64,000 bases of DNA from Chondromyces crocatus (GCF_001189295.1 NZ_CP012159.1:9842501-9906500); one strand, 5' to 3'; positions 1 through 7,783 are shown, numbered from the stretch's first letter. A program made the numbers and translations. The notes: generated by a model from the sequence alone, not told the origin.

Positions 1-597
1 CGAGACGGCCAGTCGGGTCGCCTCCTCGACGTTTGCGGGCAGGCCGCAGTCGCCGAGGGTGTTCGGATCCCGGCCGAGCTGCCCATGGACGCCGATACCC
101 CAGCACCAAACGCCGCCGCTGGACGACAGGCCACAGGCGTGTCCGCGACCGGCGACGAGCTTGGAGAGCGCGTGTCTTCCGTCGACCGCGACGAAGTTCG
201 TATGCGCGTCTCGATCGTGCTGACCACGCCCGAGCATGCCAAAGGAATTTCCGCCAGCGCAGCGTGTATCGCCACCCAGCGTCGCGCACAGAAAGGAATC
301 GCCGAGCGTCACCGAGCTGGTCGGGGTCTGGCCGATTCGGATGGCCTTCGCTGCCACACACGGCTCCCCCGCGCAGGTCTCGGTGAACGTCGACGGAGGG
401 ACCCCGAAGCGACCATCGGTGCCGACGCCGTAACACCGAAGGATCCCGTCGGAGCCTACGGCACACGTCGCCGACGCGCCCATCGCGAACAGGAACTCAC
501 TCTCCTCGGCTGGATCGCTGCTCCCGAGATCGACGTGTGCGACCCCGCATGCGAGCTGCGACATCGCCACGAACAGGAAGGTGCTGCCGCGTTTCAC
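1..597 (-). CDS. RCC1-repeat secreted protein, C-terminus beyond the window
   Basis: Reading the minus strand from a GTG at 597 gives 199 uninterrupted codons to the window edge. The GTG overlaps the stop of the upstream gene as GTGA, which fixes the start. After a short basic, hydrophobic N-terminus (MKRGSTFLFVAMSQLAC, a weak lipobox or signal peptide) come at least three repeats of RCC1/alpha-tubulin-suppressor type, each with a paired Cys: CAVGSDGILRCYG, FLCATLGGDTRCAGG and ACGLSSSGGVWCWG followed by G-QLG. These blades build a beta-propeller. Such cysteine-bearing RCC1 proteins are common on myxobacterial surfaces. It is the last visible gene of the sigma-factor operon and may be its output or sensor. 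The ligand is unknown. Confidence 0.8.
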   Translation of the reverse strand, partial: MKRGSTFLFVAMSQLACGVAHVDLGSSDPAEESEFLFAMGASATCAVGSDGILRCYGVGTDGRFGVPPSTFTETCAGEPCVAAKAIRIGQTPTSSVTLGDSFLCATLGGDTRCAGGNSFGMLGRGQHDRDAHTNFVAVDGRHALSKLVAGRGHACGLSSSGGVWCWGIGVHGQLGRDPNTLGDCGLPANVEEATRLAVS

Positions 598-1397
598 GGT
601 GACGGGCTCACGACGGCGTCGACGGTTCGGAGCAACACCGAGTCAGGGAAGCGAGCACGAAACGTCGCCGCGCGTGCGCGAGCCGCATCGGCGCGACCGA
701 GGCGTGCGAGCGCCTGAATTGCCATCGCTTCACGCTCCTGGCTGAACTGTCCTGCGGGGAAGCGTCGCTGGTGCTCGTTCAAAGCCTCGAGCGCCTCGCC
801 CGGGTTCCCTCGTGCGAGCGCACTCTGAGCGCGCGTGACCAGCGTATTCTCCTCGGACAGTGCTCGATCTCGACGGCCCGTCGTTGCACCGCCCGCATCG
901 GGACGACCGGCATCGGTCCCACCGACCCCGGCATCCGGAAGGACGCTCGGCACCTCGACGACAGCCGTGGCCTCGTCGACCCCATCCGCGGTCTGGCTCG
1001 GCGTGGGAGCCGGAAGATACGCCACCTCGTGGACGACGCGGACTGGGGCCTCGGCGACCAAGCGTGAAGCACCAACGCCGGTCCCCACGCCCAGCGCAAA
1101 GGCGACCAGCGCAACTTTCACCGAGGCCGCGTGCAGGCCTGCCGAGCTCGCGACCGACGCCACCGAGGACGATGACGCGCTGGCAGGCGCCGCCGAGGAC
1201 GATGACGCGCTGGCTGATGCCCCTGCGGCACTGTCCGTCCCGCTCACGTCCGGTGACGGCGCAGCGAGGGCAAGGGTCGCGTCGACGCGTGCCCGCACGC
1301 GCTCGACGATCTCTCCTGGAACGCTCTGGTCCTGGAGGGTGCGCAGCAGGGACGCGGCGTCGTCGTCGAGCGGCGGCAGCTCATCGTCGCGGTTCAT
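594..1397 (-). CDS. Membrane-anchored anti-sigma-like protein with C-terminal TPR-like region
   Basis: 267 aa. The ATG at 1397 overlaps the stop of the sigma gene (ATGA), the usual layout for a sigma/anti-sigma pair. The N-terminus (MNRDDELPPLDDDAASLL) is acidic and presumably cytoplasmic. It is followed by a Ser/Ala-rich linker, one membrane segment (VALVAFALGVGTGVGA, about residues 100-120), an Ala/Asp-rich spacer and a helical C-terminal part. In that part the pattern ALARGNPGEALEALNEHQR and ALARLGRADAARARAATF resembles two tetratricopeptide helices, probably periplasmic. No zinc-binding anti-sigma (ZAS) HxxxCxxC motif is present, so the anti-sigma role rests on position and topology. The ATG is chosen over upstream in-frame starts because those lie inside the sigma gene. 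Confidence 0.65.
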   Translation of the reverse strand: MNRDDELPPLDDDAASLLRTLQDQSVPGEIVERVRARVDATLALAAPSPDVSGTDSAAGASASASSSSAAPASASSSSVASVASSAGLHAASVKVALVAFALGVGTGVGASRLVAEAPVRVVHEVAYLPAPTPSQTADGVDEATAVVEVPSVLPDAGVGGTDAGRPDAGGATTGRRDRALSEENTLVTRAQSALARGNPGEALEALNEHQRRFPAGQFSQEREAMAIQALARLGRADAARARAATFRARFPDSVLLRTVDAVVSPSP

Positions 1398-2074
1398 CGG
1401 TCGGCTCCAGACATCGCGCGCAGGCGCTTCACCGCTGCGCTGAAATCCTGCCTGGCGAGACGAAGTCGAGAGTACCCGGTATTCAGAGGGATCCCGAGTG
1501 TGGCGACGATCTCCGGCATCGCCACGCCATCGACATCGTGCATGATGAAGACCCCGATTCGCGATTCCTCGACGGCGGCGAGCGCGCGGTTCACCAGCTC
1601 CTCCTTTGCTCGCTCTTCGAGCACGCAGTCGGGCCGGGGAGCCGGGTCCGCCATGTCCACGACGGCGGTGGAGAGTTCGTTCCGGTGGCCTGCTCTGCGC
1701 CGGTAGTCCGATGCCACGTTCGCGGCGATGCCGAACAACCACGGTCGGATATCGCGCGTGGGGTCGAACCGATCTCGTTTCCGATGCACCACGACGAAGA
1801 CGTCATGGGTAAGATCTTCGAGGTCCGCAACGCGTACACCGAGCCGTCGCAGCGTATTCCACACATACCGGAACCTTGTGCGAAACACCTCGTCGAAATC
1901 CAAGGGGGTTTCTTGTTCCCGGGCCGGCGGCTCCCGACCCGTCACGGGCTCCTCCATGCAGGACCGATCTCCAGATGCGGGGCCACCGCTCCTCGCGCGA
2001 AGCACCTCGTCGAAATCCAAGGGGGTTTCTTGTTCTCGGTCCGGCGGCCCCCGATCCGTCACGGAATCCTCCAT
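1394..2074 (-). CDS. ECF-type RNA polymerase sigma factor
   Basis: 226 aa from the ATG at 2074. Region 2 is visible as RYVWNTLRRLGV, then DLEDLTHDVFVVVHRK and DIRPWLFGIAANVASDYRR. Region 4 follows as VFIMHDVDGVAMPEIVATLGIP and NTGYSRLRLARQ, the helix-turn-helix that reads the -35 box. It would direct RNA polymerase to envelope-response promoters and is probably held by the overlapping downstream membrane protein. The N-terminus carries an in-frame 117-bp tandem duplication, so a second ATG at 1957 with the same ribosome-binding context could give a 187-aa form nearer the usual ECF length. The 5' end overlaps the upstream gene by 16 bp. Confidence 0.85.
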   Translation of the reverse strand: MEDSVTDRGPPDREQETPLDFDEVLRARSGGPASGDRSCMEEPVTGREPPAREQETPLDFDEVFRTRFRYVWNTLRRLGVRVADLEDLTHDVFVVVHRKRDRFDPTRDIRPWLFGIAANVASDYRRRAGHRNELSTAVVDMADPAPRPDCVLEERAKEELVNRALAAVEESRIGVFIMHDVDGVAMPEIVATLGIPLNTGYSRLRLARQDFSAAVKRLRAMSGADR

Positions 2075-2113
2075 GAGGGTCCGATCTCCAGATGCGGGGA
2101 CACTGCCGCGCTC
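1880..2113. repeat. 117-bp direct tandem duplication (two copies)
   Basis: Positions 1880-1996 and 1997-2113 are near-identical copies in the same orientation. Each holds, on the minus strand, a CTGGAG Shine-Dalgarno-like element, an ATG (at 1957 and 2074) and codons for a shared stretch ending EQETPLDFDEV. The unit is 39 codons, so the sigma-factor reading frame stays open. The outer copy also encodes the last residues (HLEIGPSWRIP) of the preceding gene, so the duplicated piece spanned the gene junction. Confidence 0.85.
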
Positions 2114-3126
2114 TGCCACACGCGCAGGCCATCGAGCTCCAGCGAGATCGGGCGAAGTCCGAGGTCGATGCCGCCGCGCACGTCGAGCGCAAAGGTCTCA
2201 CCGAGGGGGACCCGCACCGAAAGGTCCAAGACGACGGCCGTCGACCATATGGTTGCCGCGCGCGGGCTCGATACGCCCAGCCCGCGTGCAAAGGTGCTGC
2301 CTACGGCAAAACCGGGGCACACGGCTCCCCAGGCTGGCCCCAGGCACCCGAATACACGCGCGTCGAGCCGATGCGCCTCAACCTGGCCGGTGGCGCTCTC
2401 GGCCCGGCCGGGAGCATCCCAGCGCACTCCGACCCGGGACGCCAGGTACTCGAGAATCCCCAGATCCGCGTCGACGGAGACGTACGGACGCACCTGGGGC
2501 ACGTTGCCGTGGGCCAGCCCGACCCGACCGCTCACGTGGATCCTGGAGGAGCGGCTCGTTGGCCTCGCCGGCTCCGGCTCGACCTCACGCTTGGCAGCGG
2601 CCGGCGCAGTCGGGTGTGCGGGTGCGGGTGCGGGTGCGGGTGCGGGCGCGGGTGCGGACTCGCCAGGGTGCGCCTCGGGCGCGACGGGAACCGTTGCGGG
2701 CGCGGGCACGCCGAGGAGAGCCGAGGGGTCAATCGCGACGCTGATCGCGAGAGCGAGCGCACCGGCGAGTTCGTCACAATCACGGCCGGTGGAGGAAAGC
2801 GTACGGTGCCCCACGGGACGCCCCTTGTCGTCCACTGCCTCCAGCGCCGCACGCAGGATCGAACGCGACGAAGTGATTCTGACGCGGATTCGCAGCTCGG
2901 CGCCCTCGACGAACGGAACGTAACCAAGTCGCGCGGCGACGGCATCGCGGAGCTCTTGCTCGTCCGGACAGCGCGCAGCGCCCGCGTCACGCACATAGGA
3001 AAGCTCCGCGGTCGTCCGCTCGTGAGCCACAGCGACCGGCGCGAGGAGCTGCACGGCCAGCATCGTGCCGGCGGTCTGGAACAGCGCCCTGCCCGCCCAG
3101 TGATGCACACGACGCGCTGCGTGCAT
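2059..3126 (-). CDS. Exported protein, Cys-containing N-terminal domain, AP-rich linker, barrel-like C-terminus
   Basis: 355 aa, function unknown. The ATG at 3126 gives a signal peptide: basic HAARRVHH, hydrophobic MLAVQLLAPVA, probable cleavage after VAVA. Mature residues about 35-130 hold a small domain with CPDEQELRDAVAARLG and a later DCDEL, giving two cysteines that could pair in the periplasm. A spacer of repeated Ala-Pro pairs follows, then about 180 residues of alternating polar and hydrophobic strands (RVGLAHGNVPQVRPYVSVDA and similar), as in an outer-membrane barrel or beta-sandwich. This three-part build is frequent in myxobacterial cell-envelope proteins of no known role. It ends inside the start of the sigma gene, so the two are probably co-transcribed. 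Confidence 0.65.
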   Translation of the reverse strand: MHAARRVHHWAGRALFQTAGTMLAVQLLAPVAVAHERTTAELSYVRDAGAARCPDEQELRDAVAARLGYVPFVEGAELRIRVRITSSRSILRAALEAVDDKGRPVGHRTLSSTGRDCDELAGALALAISVAIDPSALLGVPAPATVPVAPEAHPGESAPAPAPAPAPAPAHPTAPAAAKREVEPEPARPTSRSSRIHVSGRVGLAHGNVPQVRPYVSVDADLGILEYLASRVGVRWDAPGRAESATGQVEAHRLDARVFGCLGPAWGAVCPGFAVGSTFARGLGVSSPRAATIWSTAVVLDLSVRVPLGETFALDVRGGIDLGLRPISLELDGLRVWQSAAVSPHLEIGPSWRIP

Positions 3127-3382
3127 CGCGCGGCATCTACCAGGAAAGCGCGACTCCTTCGAACAAATTCGCATGTGGAGACATCGCGAGTTGCAACGCG
3201 GGCTCGCCACCGCCGTCTCTCGCCGCCGAGGCTCGGGACTTACCCTCTGAGCGCACTCGGCCTCATTGTTCACGACTTTCAGGCCCCCGTCCTCGAGGAC
3301 TCTGCGCAAGGCACTCTCGTGTCGCACGACGTGGCCGGAGGCGGTGGCGACGAGCCCTCGTTGCATTCTGCATGCATCGTAC

Positions 3383-3784
3383 TCACGCTCGGGCCGGAGA
3401 AAGAAGTCTTTCAGGAAGGGCTGCAGCTTGCTGACAGGCGTCGTCGGCCATCACGTCGACGAATGCGCCAAGGCAGGCACCGACGTCCGCTGCGAGTCGA
3501 CGCATCGAGCCTCGATCGAGCGGCGCGCACAGCGCCCCCGCCGACAGCTCCTTCGGCACAGGGACAGTGCAGAGTGCAGACGAGTATGCACCTTTGTCGA
3601 CAGTCGCTTCGTCGCAGCCTGCGCTCTGGCGCATGAGGCCGATGAGCGATGCGGTGATGAGCGATGCGGTGATGAGCGATGCGGTGATGAGCGATGCGGT
3701 GATGAGCGATGCGATGGTGAGGAGCGTGATGGAGGAGATGAGCAAGCACGGACGAATCGGTCGTGTTGCTCGCAATGCGGACAT
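3383..3784 (-). CDS. Doubtful small exported Cys-rich protein (133 aa)
   Basis: Low-confidence reading frame. From ATG 3784 it has a basic start (MSALRATRPIRP), then an unusually long hydrophobic stretch made largely of five SLITA units encoded by 15-bp repeats, then about 85 residues with five Cys (SAGCDEATVDK, ALCTVPVPK, ALCAPLDRG, GACLGAF, DDACQQ). It looks like a lipoprotein or signal-peptide protein, but no ribosome-binding site is evident. Third-position G/C is lower than in neighbours, and the first third lies opposite a decayed transposase. It could be a disrupted gene or a chance frame. I know no family for it. Confidence 0.25.
   Translation of the reverse strand: MSALRATRPIRPCLLISSITLLTIASLITASLITASLITASLITASLIGLMRQSAGCDEATVDKGAYSSALCTVPVPKELSAGALCAPLDRGSMRRLAADVGACLGAFVDVMADDACQQAAALPERLLSPARA
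3641..3715. repeat. 15-bp tandem repeat, five units
   Basis: Five head-to-tail copies of GATGAGCGATGCGGT, the last ending in GAT. Because 15 is a multiple of three the array is open in all frames. It reads MSDAV on the plus strand and SLITA on the minus strand. It lies directly upstream of the IS21-like remnant. Confidence 0.9.
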
Positions 3785-4205
3785 GGATCGCAACACGGCA
3801 CATAAGTGCGTCTCAAGAAGGCGAGCTGCCCTCGAAGCCCCCGGATCGCTACGAGCCGGGTCAGCCCTGCATCTTGGAGCGCCGGGTGAGGCCATGGCGC
3901 GCCGAGTATGGCAATGGGAAGGACGTGATGCTGGCGCAGCGTCACCCCCCTTGCGAGGCTGTACAGACGGACTTCGCGAGCACCTCGGAGCTCGGTGTGA
4001 CCATTGCCGTCAAGCTGCTCGTCCATCTATCTGCTCTGCGTCGTGGTGCCGCCATTCTCCAACCGGCAACGGGCCACGGTGTGATTGAGTGAATCGATGG
4101 CCGCGCTACGGCGAGGGCAGACCCGCGAGCGAAGCGACGCGGCAGTTCAATGCGGAGTACCTGGCGTCGGTGCGCCACCTCGGCATGACACCAAGAGGTG
4201 TGATC
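3714..4205 (+). pseudogene. Decayed IS21-family transposase (istA remnant)
   Basis: Fragments of an IstA-type transposase appear in order but in alternating frames. At 3723-3806 is a helix-turn-helix part, MSKHGRIGRVARN then ADMDRNTAHK. In the next frame come GELPSKPP and ERRVRPWRAEYGNGKDVM, then EAVQTDFASTSELGVTIA, which matches the IstA catalytic-core entry (QTDF--ELGVTIAG). LSALRRG follows to about 4092. Back in the first frame is FNAEYLASVRHLGMTPR, the late-core motif of the family. Large pieces between these blocks are missing, so there are frameshifts plus internal deletions. No istB partner or terminal inverted repeats were recognised. The assignment rests on remembered family motifs. 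Confidence 0.7.
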
Positions 4206-4262
4206 ACAGACGCCGTTGCCATCGGCCCGGCAATTCGACCACTACCCAGCAGGAACCCCGAC

Positions 4263-4697
4263 ACCCTCCTCCAGGAGGGTCGAGACCTTCCTCCAGGAAC
4301 CTCGACACCCTCCTCCAGGAGGGTCGAGACCTTCCTCCAGGAACCCCGACACCCTCCTCCAGGAGGGTCGACACCTTCCTCCAGGAACCCCGACACCCTC
4401 CTCCAGGAGGGTCGAGACCTTCCTCCAGGAGGGTCGACACCCTCCTCCAGGAGGGTCGAGACCTTCCTCCAGGAGGGTCGACACCCTCCTCCAGGAGCCC
4501 CGACACCTTCCTCCAGGAGGGTCGACACCTTCCTCCAGGAACCCCGACACCCTCCTCCAGGAGGGTCGAGACCTTCCTCCAGGAACCCCGACACCTTCCT
4601 CCAGGAACCTCGACACCCTCCTCCAGGAGGGTCGAGACCTTCCTCCAGGAACCCCGACACCTTCCTCCAGGAGGGTCGACACCTTCCTCCAGGGACA
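4263..4697. repeat. 22-bp tandem array, about 20 units
   Basis: Nineteen full 22-bp units from 4263 to 4680 plus a partial one. Each starts ACC(C/T)TCCTCCAGGA. Only two places vary: C or T at position 4, and a second half that reads either GGGTCGA(G/C) or ACC(C/T)CGAC, with one CCCCGAC hybrid. Units with GG contain the perfect palindrome CCTCCAGGAGG. With a 22-bp period, every frame on both strands is open, so reading frames across it are artefacts. There are no unique spacers, so it is not a CRISPR array. Confidence 0.95.
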
Positions 4698-5105
4698 TCC
4701 GGGACCTCGCGTACCCGAGGGTTTCAGCATCGATTTTCGGACCGTCCTGGACCCTGGATCGCTGAGAGGATGCATATAACACATTCGTTATATACACTTA
4801 TCGGTATATACACTTAACGTTATACATACTGACCGCTTCACGCAGCCACGGTGCGGCACACAGACGCCTTCTGGGAGAGACGAGACGCCGTCGCAGCTTG
4901 GGGAGGCGTCCTGCCGGGCCGCTCTCACGCTTTTGAAAGCGCGAGATCGCTGCCCCGACTCACGATGTTCAGCCCTTCTCGCCAGGCGTTTGGCTGACGC
5001 TCGCGACGACCAGGGTGCCTCTCCAAGCCCCCTCGCGACCGACTCGTGGAGGTCTTCGCACCTCTCCTTTGGGCACATGCCGCCGCGCCGGGGTAGGCTC
5101 CCGCC
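4698..5105. other. Intergenic stretch upstream of the DUF2760 gene
   Basis: 408 bp with no convincing gene. The left part is GC-rich, then comes the AT-rich iteron island at 4786-4833 (listed separately). From 4834 on I see nothing recognisable before the GTG at 5106. It presumably carries the promoter of the DUF2760/Hsp70 genes. Confidence 0.5.
4786..4833. promoter_or_regulatory. AT-rich island of three 16-bp iterons
   Basis: Three consecutive 16-bp units start at 4786, 4802 and 4818: CGTTATATACACTTAT, CGGTATATACACTTAA and CGTTATACATACTGAC. The first two share TATATACACTTA exactly; the third is diverged. Such AT-rich sequence is exceptional in this window. Regular spacing on nearly the same helix face suggests an operator or protein-binding array. 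It lies about 270 bp upstream of the DUF2760 start. Which protein binds is unknown; a relic operator of a mobile element is also possible. Confidence 0.45.
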
Positions 5106-5804
5106 GTGCCTGAGCCCACGCCCCTGCCCTTCGCCACCCGGCTCTGGTTCGCCTGGGTGTGTTTCTTCCGCGTTCTGTTCGACGGCGCGTTCGCGGCTCG
5201 CGCGTTCCTCGCCCGCGAGCCCGCGCCCGAGCCGCTGCCTCCTGCCAGGGAGCCGTCGAGGCTGAAGGGCAAGGCGAAGGCCGCGGACGACGACGCCGAG
5301 AAGCCCACCGAAGCGCCCACGGTGACCGCTCCGAAGAAGGAAGCCCGGCAAGCGCAGGAGGCGTCCCGGCAAGAGCCTCGGAAGGAACCGCCTCCGGACC
5401 TGCCCGCTGCACCGCCCGGGCCGCCCAGCCCCGAGCCGGCCTTGCAGCTCCTCGCCTTGCTCCAGCGGGAAGGCCGCCTGATCGACTTCCTCCAGCAGGA
5501 CATCGCCAGCTTCGGTGACGCCGAGATCGGCGCGGCGGCCCGCGTCATCCACGAGGGGTGTCGGAAGGCCTTGCGCGATCACGCCACGGTGTCGCCCGTC
5601 CGGAGCGAGGACGAAGGCGCCAGGATCACCATCGCTTCGGGCTACAGCCCCGCCGAGATCAAGCTCAGCGGCAACGTCGGTGGCAGCCCGCCCTACACGG
5701 GCGTGCTCACCCACCGCGGCTGGCGCGCCGACCAGATCAAGCTACCCGTACCCGTCGCAGGCCACGACCCCCACATCCTCGCCCCGGCCGAGGTGGAGCT
5801 ATGA
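5106..5804 (+). CDS. DUF2760 domain-containing protein
   Basis: 232 aa from a GTG at 5106. Residues about 10-32 (FATRLWFAWVCFFRVLFDGAF) are hydrophobic and could anchor the protein to the membrane. Residues 40-105 form a Pro/Lys/Glu-rich flexible linker. The rest is the DUF2760 domain, with LQLLALLQREGRLIDFLQQD, DAEIGAAARVIHEGCR and a C-terminal TGVLTHRGWRADQIKLP. The family has no established activity but is habitually encoded next to DnaK-like ATPases. Here the stop overlaps the start of such a gene by 4 bp, so the two are co-translated. A co-chaperone-like role for the following Hsp70 is inference. Confidence 0.85.
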   Translation: MPEPTPLPFATRLWFAWVCFFRVLFDGAFAARAFLAREPAPEPLPPAREPSRLKGKAKAADDDAEKPTEAPTVTAPKKEARQAQEASRQEPRKEPPPDLPAAPPGPPSPEPALQLLALLQREGRLIDFLQQDIASFGDAEIGAAARVIHEGCRKALRDHATVSPVRSEDEGARITIASGYSPAEIKLSGNVGGSPPYTGVLTHRGWRADQIKLPVPVAGHDPHILAPAEVEL

Positions 5805-7645
5805 GCACTCGTTACGTCATCGGCATCGATCTCGGGACCACCCACTCCGCCCTCGCCTACGCGCCCATCCACGAGGATCCGCGGGACACGGCGGAGATCC
5901 GCGTGCTCGACATCCCCCAGCTCGTCGCTCAGGGATCGCTCGACGCGCGCACGCTCTTGCCCTCCTTCGTGTACTTCCCGCCGGAGAGCGAAGGGCCCCA
6001 GGCGCTCCCCTGGGACGCCGAGCGCCGCTTCGCCGTGGGCGAGCACGCCCGCGCCCGTGGCCTCGATGCGCCCGCGCGCCTCGTCGCCAGCGCCAAGAGC
6101 TGGCTGAGCCACCAGGCCATCGACCGGCGCAGCGGGGTGCTGCCGCTCGGCGCGCCGGAGGACATCGAGAAGATCTCGCCGGTCGAGGCGTCGTGGCGCT
6201 ACCTGGAGCACCTCGGCGAGGCGTGGGATCACGTGATCGCGAAGGGAGATCCCGAACTCGCTTTCGCCCGCCAGGAGGTGATGCTCACCGTCCCGGCCTC
6301 GTTCGATCCCGCCGCGCGCGATCTCACCGTGGAAGCTGCCGTCGCCGCGGGCATCGAGGACGTCACGCTCCTCGAAGAGCCCCAGGCCGCGGTGTACTCC
6401 TGGATCGCTGCAGCCGGCGAGGCCTGGCGCAAGCAGCTCCGCCCAGGGGACGTGCTGCTCATCGCCGACATCGGCGGCGGCACCACCGACTTCTCTGCGA
6501 TCGCTGCCGTCGAGCAGGATGGCAACCTGGAGCTGACCCGCATCGCGGTCGGGGATCACATCCTCCTCGGTGGCGACAACATGGACCTCGCCCTCGCACA
6601 CATCCTGCGGATCAAGCTCGAAGCCGAGGGCAAGGAGCTGGACCGCTGGCAGATGACGGCGCTCACCTACGCGGCGCGCGTGGCGAAGGAGCGCCTTCTC
6701 GGAGACGCGAACCTCGGGTCCGCGCCGATCACCCTCGCCGCCCGCGGCTCGAAGCTGCTCGGTGGCTCGATCCGCACCGAGCTGACGCGCGAGGAGCTGA
6801 CCCGCACGCTCGTCGACGGCTTCTTCCCCGTCGTCCCTGCGAGCGCACGCCCGGCCACCCGCACACGCGCGGGCCTCACCCAGCTCGGTCTGCCGTACGC
6901 GCAGGATCCGGCGGTCACGCGCCACCTCGCGGCGTTCCTGGGACGCCAGGCCGGCGCGACGAGCAAGCTGCCGGGCTTCTCGGCCGAGGCGAGCGGCGCG
7001 CTGCTGCACCCCACGGCGGTGCTCTTCAACGGCGGGGTGCTCAAGGGGGAGCCGCTCCGGGAGCGCCTCCTCGGCACGCTCAACGAGTGGCTGACCCAGG
7101 ACGGCGCGCCTCCGGTGCGGGTACTGCCCGCGCCCGATCTCGATCTCGCCGTCGCCCGGGGCGCCGCAGCCTACGGTCTCACCCGCCATGGCCGTGGTCT
7201 GCGCATCCGCGGCGGCACGGCGCGCGCGTACTACGTGGGCATCGAGGACGCGGTCCCCGCCGTGCCGGGGATCGAGCCGCCGATCACCGCGCTGTGCGTC
7301 GCGCCGTTCGGGATGGAGGAAGGGACGGAGGCGAAGCTGCCGCCGCAAGAGCTGATGGTCGTGGTGGGCGAGCCCGTGCAGTTCCGGTTCTTCGGCTCCG
7401 CCGTGCGCCGCGACGATCAGGCCGGCGCCGAGGTGACGCGCTGGAAGGCGGGTGAGCTGGAAGAGCTCTCGCCGATCGAGGTGACGCTCCCGACCGAGGG
7501 GCGGCCCGAGGGCGAGGTCGTCCCGGTGCACGTGCGCGCGTCGGTGACCGAGATCGGGACGCTCCTTCTGGAGGCGATCCCGACGAACCCGCAGAAGCCC
7601 AACGAGCGCTGGCGCGTCGAGCTGTCGGTCCGCTCGGAGTCGTGA
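5801..7645 (+). CDS. Hsp70 family (DnaK-like) ATPase
   Basis: 614 aa. The ATG at 5801 overlaps the DUF2760 stop (ATGA). The actin-fold nucleotide-binding domain shows phosphate-1 motif GIDLGTTHSALAYA near the start, DVTLLEEPQAAVYSW, phosphate-2 motif IADIGGGTTDFS, the GGDNMDLALAHIL segment and the adenosine loop LFNGGVLKGEPLRERL. The C-terminal third is a short beta-rich region ending VELSVRSES, lacking the helical lid and EEVD-type tail of true DnaK. It therefore belongs to the shorter DnaK-like group linked to DUF2760. It is probably a specialised, cytoplasmic, membrane-associated chaperone; the client is unknown. Confidence 0.88.
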   Translation: MSTRYVIGIDLGTTHSALAYAPIHEDPRDTAEIRVLDIPQLVAQGSLDARTLLPSFVYFPPESEGPQALPWDAERRFAVGEHARARGLDAPARLVASAKSWLSHQAIDRRSGVLPLGAPEDIEKISPVEASWRYLEHLGEAWDHVIAKGDPELAFARQEVMLTVPASFDPAARDLTVEAAVAAGIEDVTLLEEPQAAVYSWIAAAGEAWRKQLRPGDVLLIADIGGGTTDFSAIAAVEQDGNLELTRIAVGDHILLGGDNMDLALAHILRIKLEAEGKELDRWQMTALTYAARVAKERLLGDANLGSAPITLAARGSKLLGGSIRTELTREELTRTLVDGFFPVVPASARPATRTRAGLTQLGLPYAQDPAVTRHLAAFLGRQAGATSKLPGFSAEASGALLHPTAVLFNGGVLKGEPLRERLLGTLNEWLTQDGAPPVRVLPAPDLDLAVARGAAAYGLTRHGRGLRIRGGTARAYYVGIEDAVPAVPGIEPPITALCVAPFGMEEGTEAKLPPQELMVVVGEPVQFRFFGSAVRRDDQAGAEVTRWKAGELEELSPIEVTLPTEGRPEGEVVPVHVRASVTEIGTLLLEAIPTNPQKPNERWRVELSVRSES

Positions 7646-7650
7646 GGGAG

Positions 7651-7700
7651 GCGCTCCTCACGGCAGGAGCGCTCGTCACGGTAGGAACGCTCCCAGGTGA
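7651..7700. repeat. 18-bp imperfect tandem repeat (2.8 units)
   Basis: GCGCTCCTCACGGCAGGA, GCGCTCGTCACGGTAGGA and a partial third copy directly follow the Hsp70 stop. The GGAGGCGCTCC part can fold back, so it may help end transcription. Confidence 0.6.
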
Positions 7701-7783
7701 GGCCCCTTGCCCGGACGATGCGGCGATGGCGTGATGGCGCGGTCTCCTGGTGGCGTGGCGCCGGGAGATGAGGTCCGGGTAGC

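Noticed and set aside
860-2923. Long plus-strand open frame (687 codons) opposite the sigma operon
   Set aside because: Arg/Pro-rich translation without domains; the minus strand carries the recognised genes.
4263-4697. CRISPR array
   Set aside because: Units are contiguous with no unique spacers, and no cas genes are in the window.
4085-4817. Several open frames through the 22-bp array on both strands
   Set aside because: A 22-bp period without stops is open in every frame; the translations are repeats of LLQEGR or SSRRVET type with no signal or domain.
5515-7455. 646-codon plus-strand frame over the Hsp70 gene
   Set aside because: Shadow frame, Arg/Ala-rich; the DnaK-like frame has all ATPase motifs.
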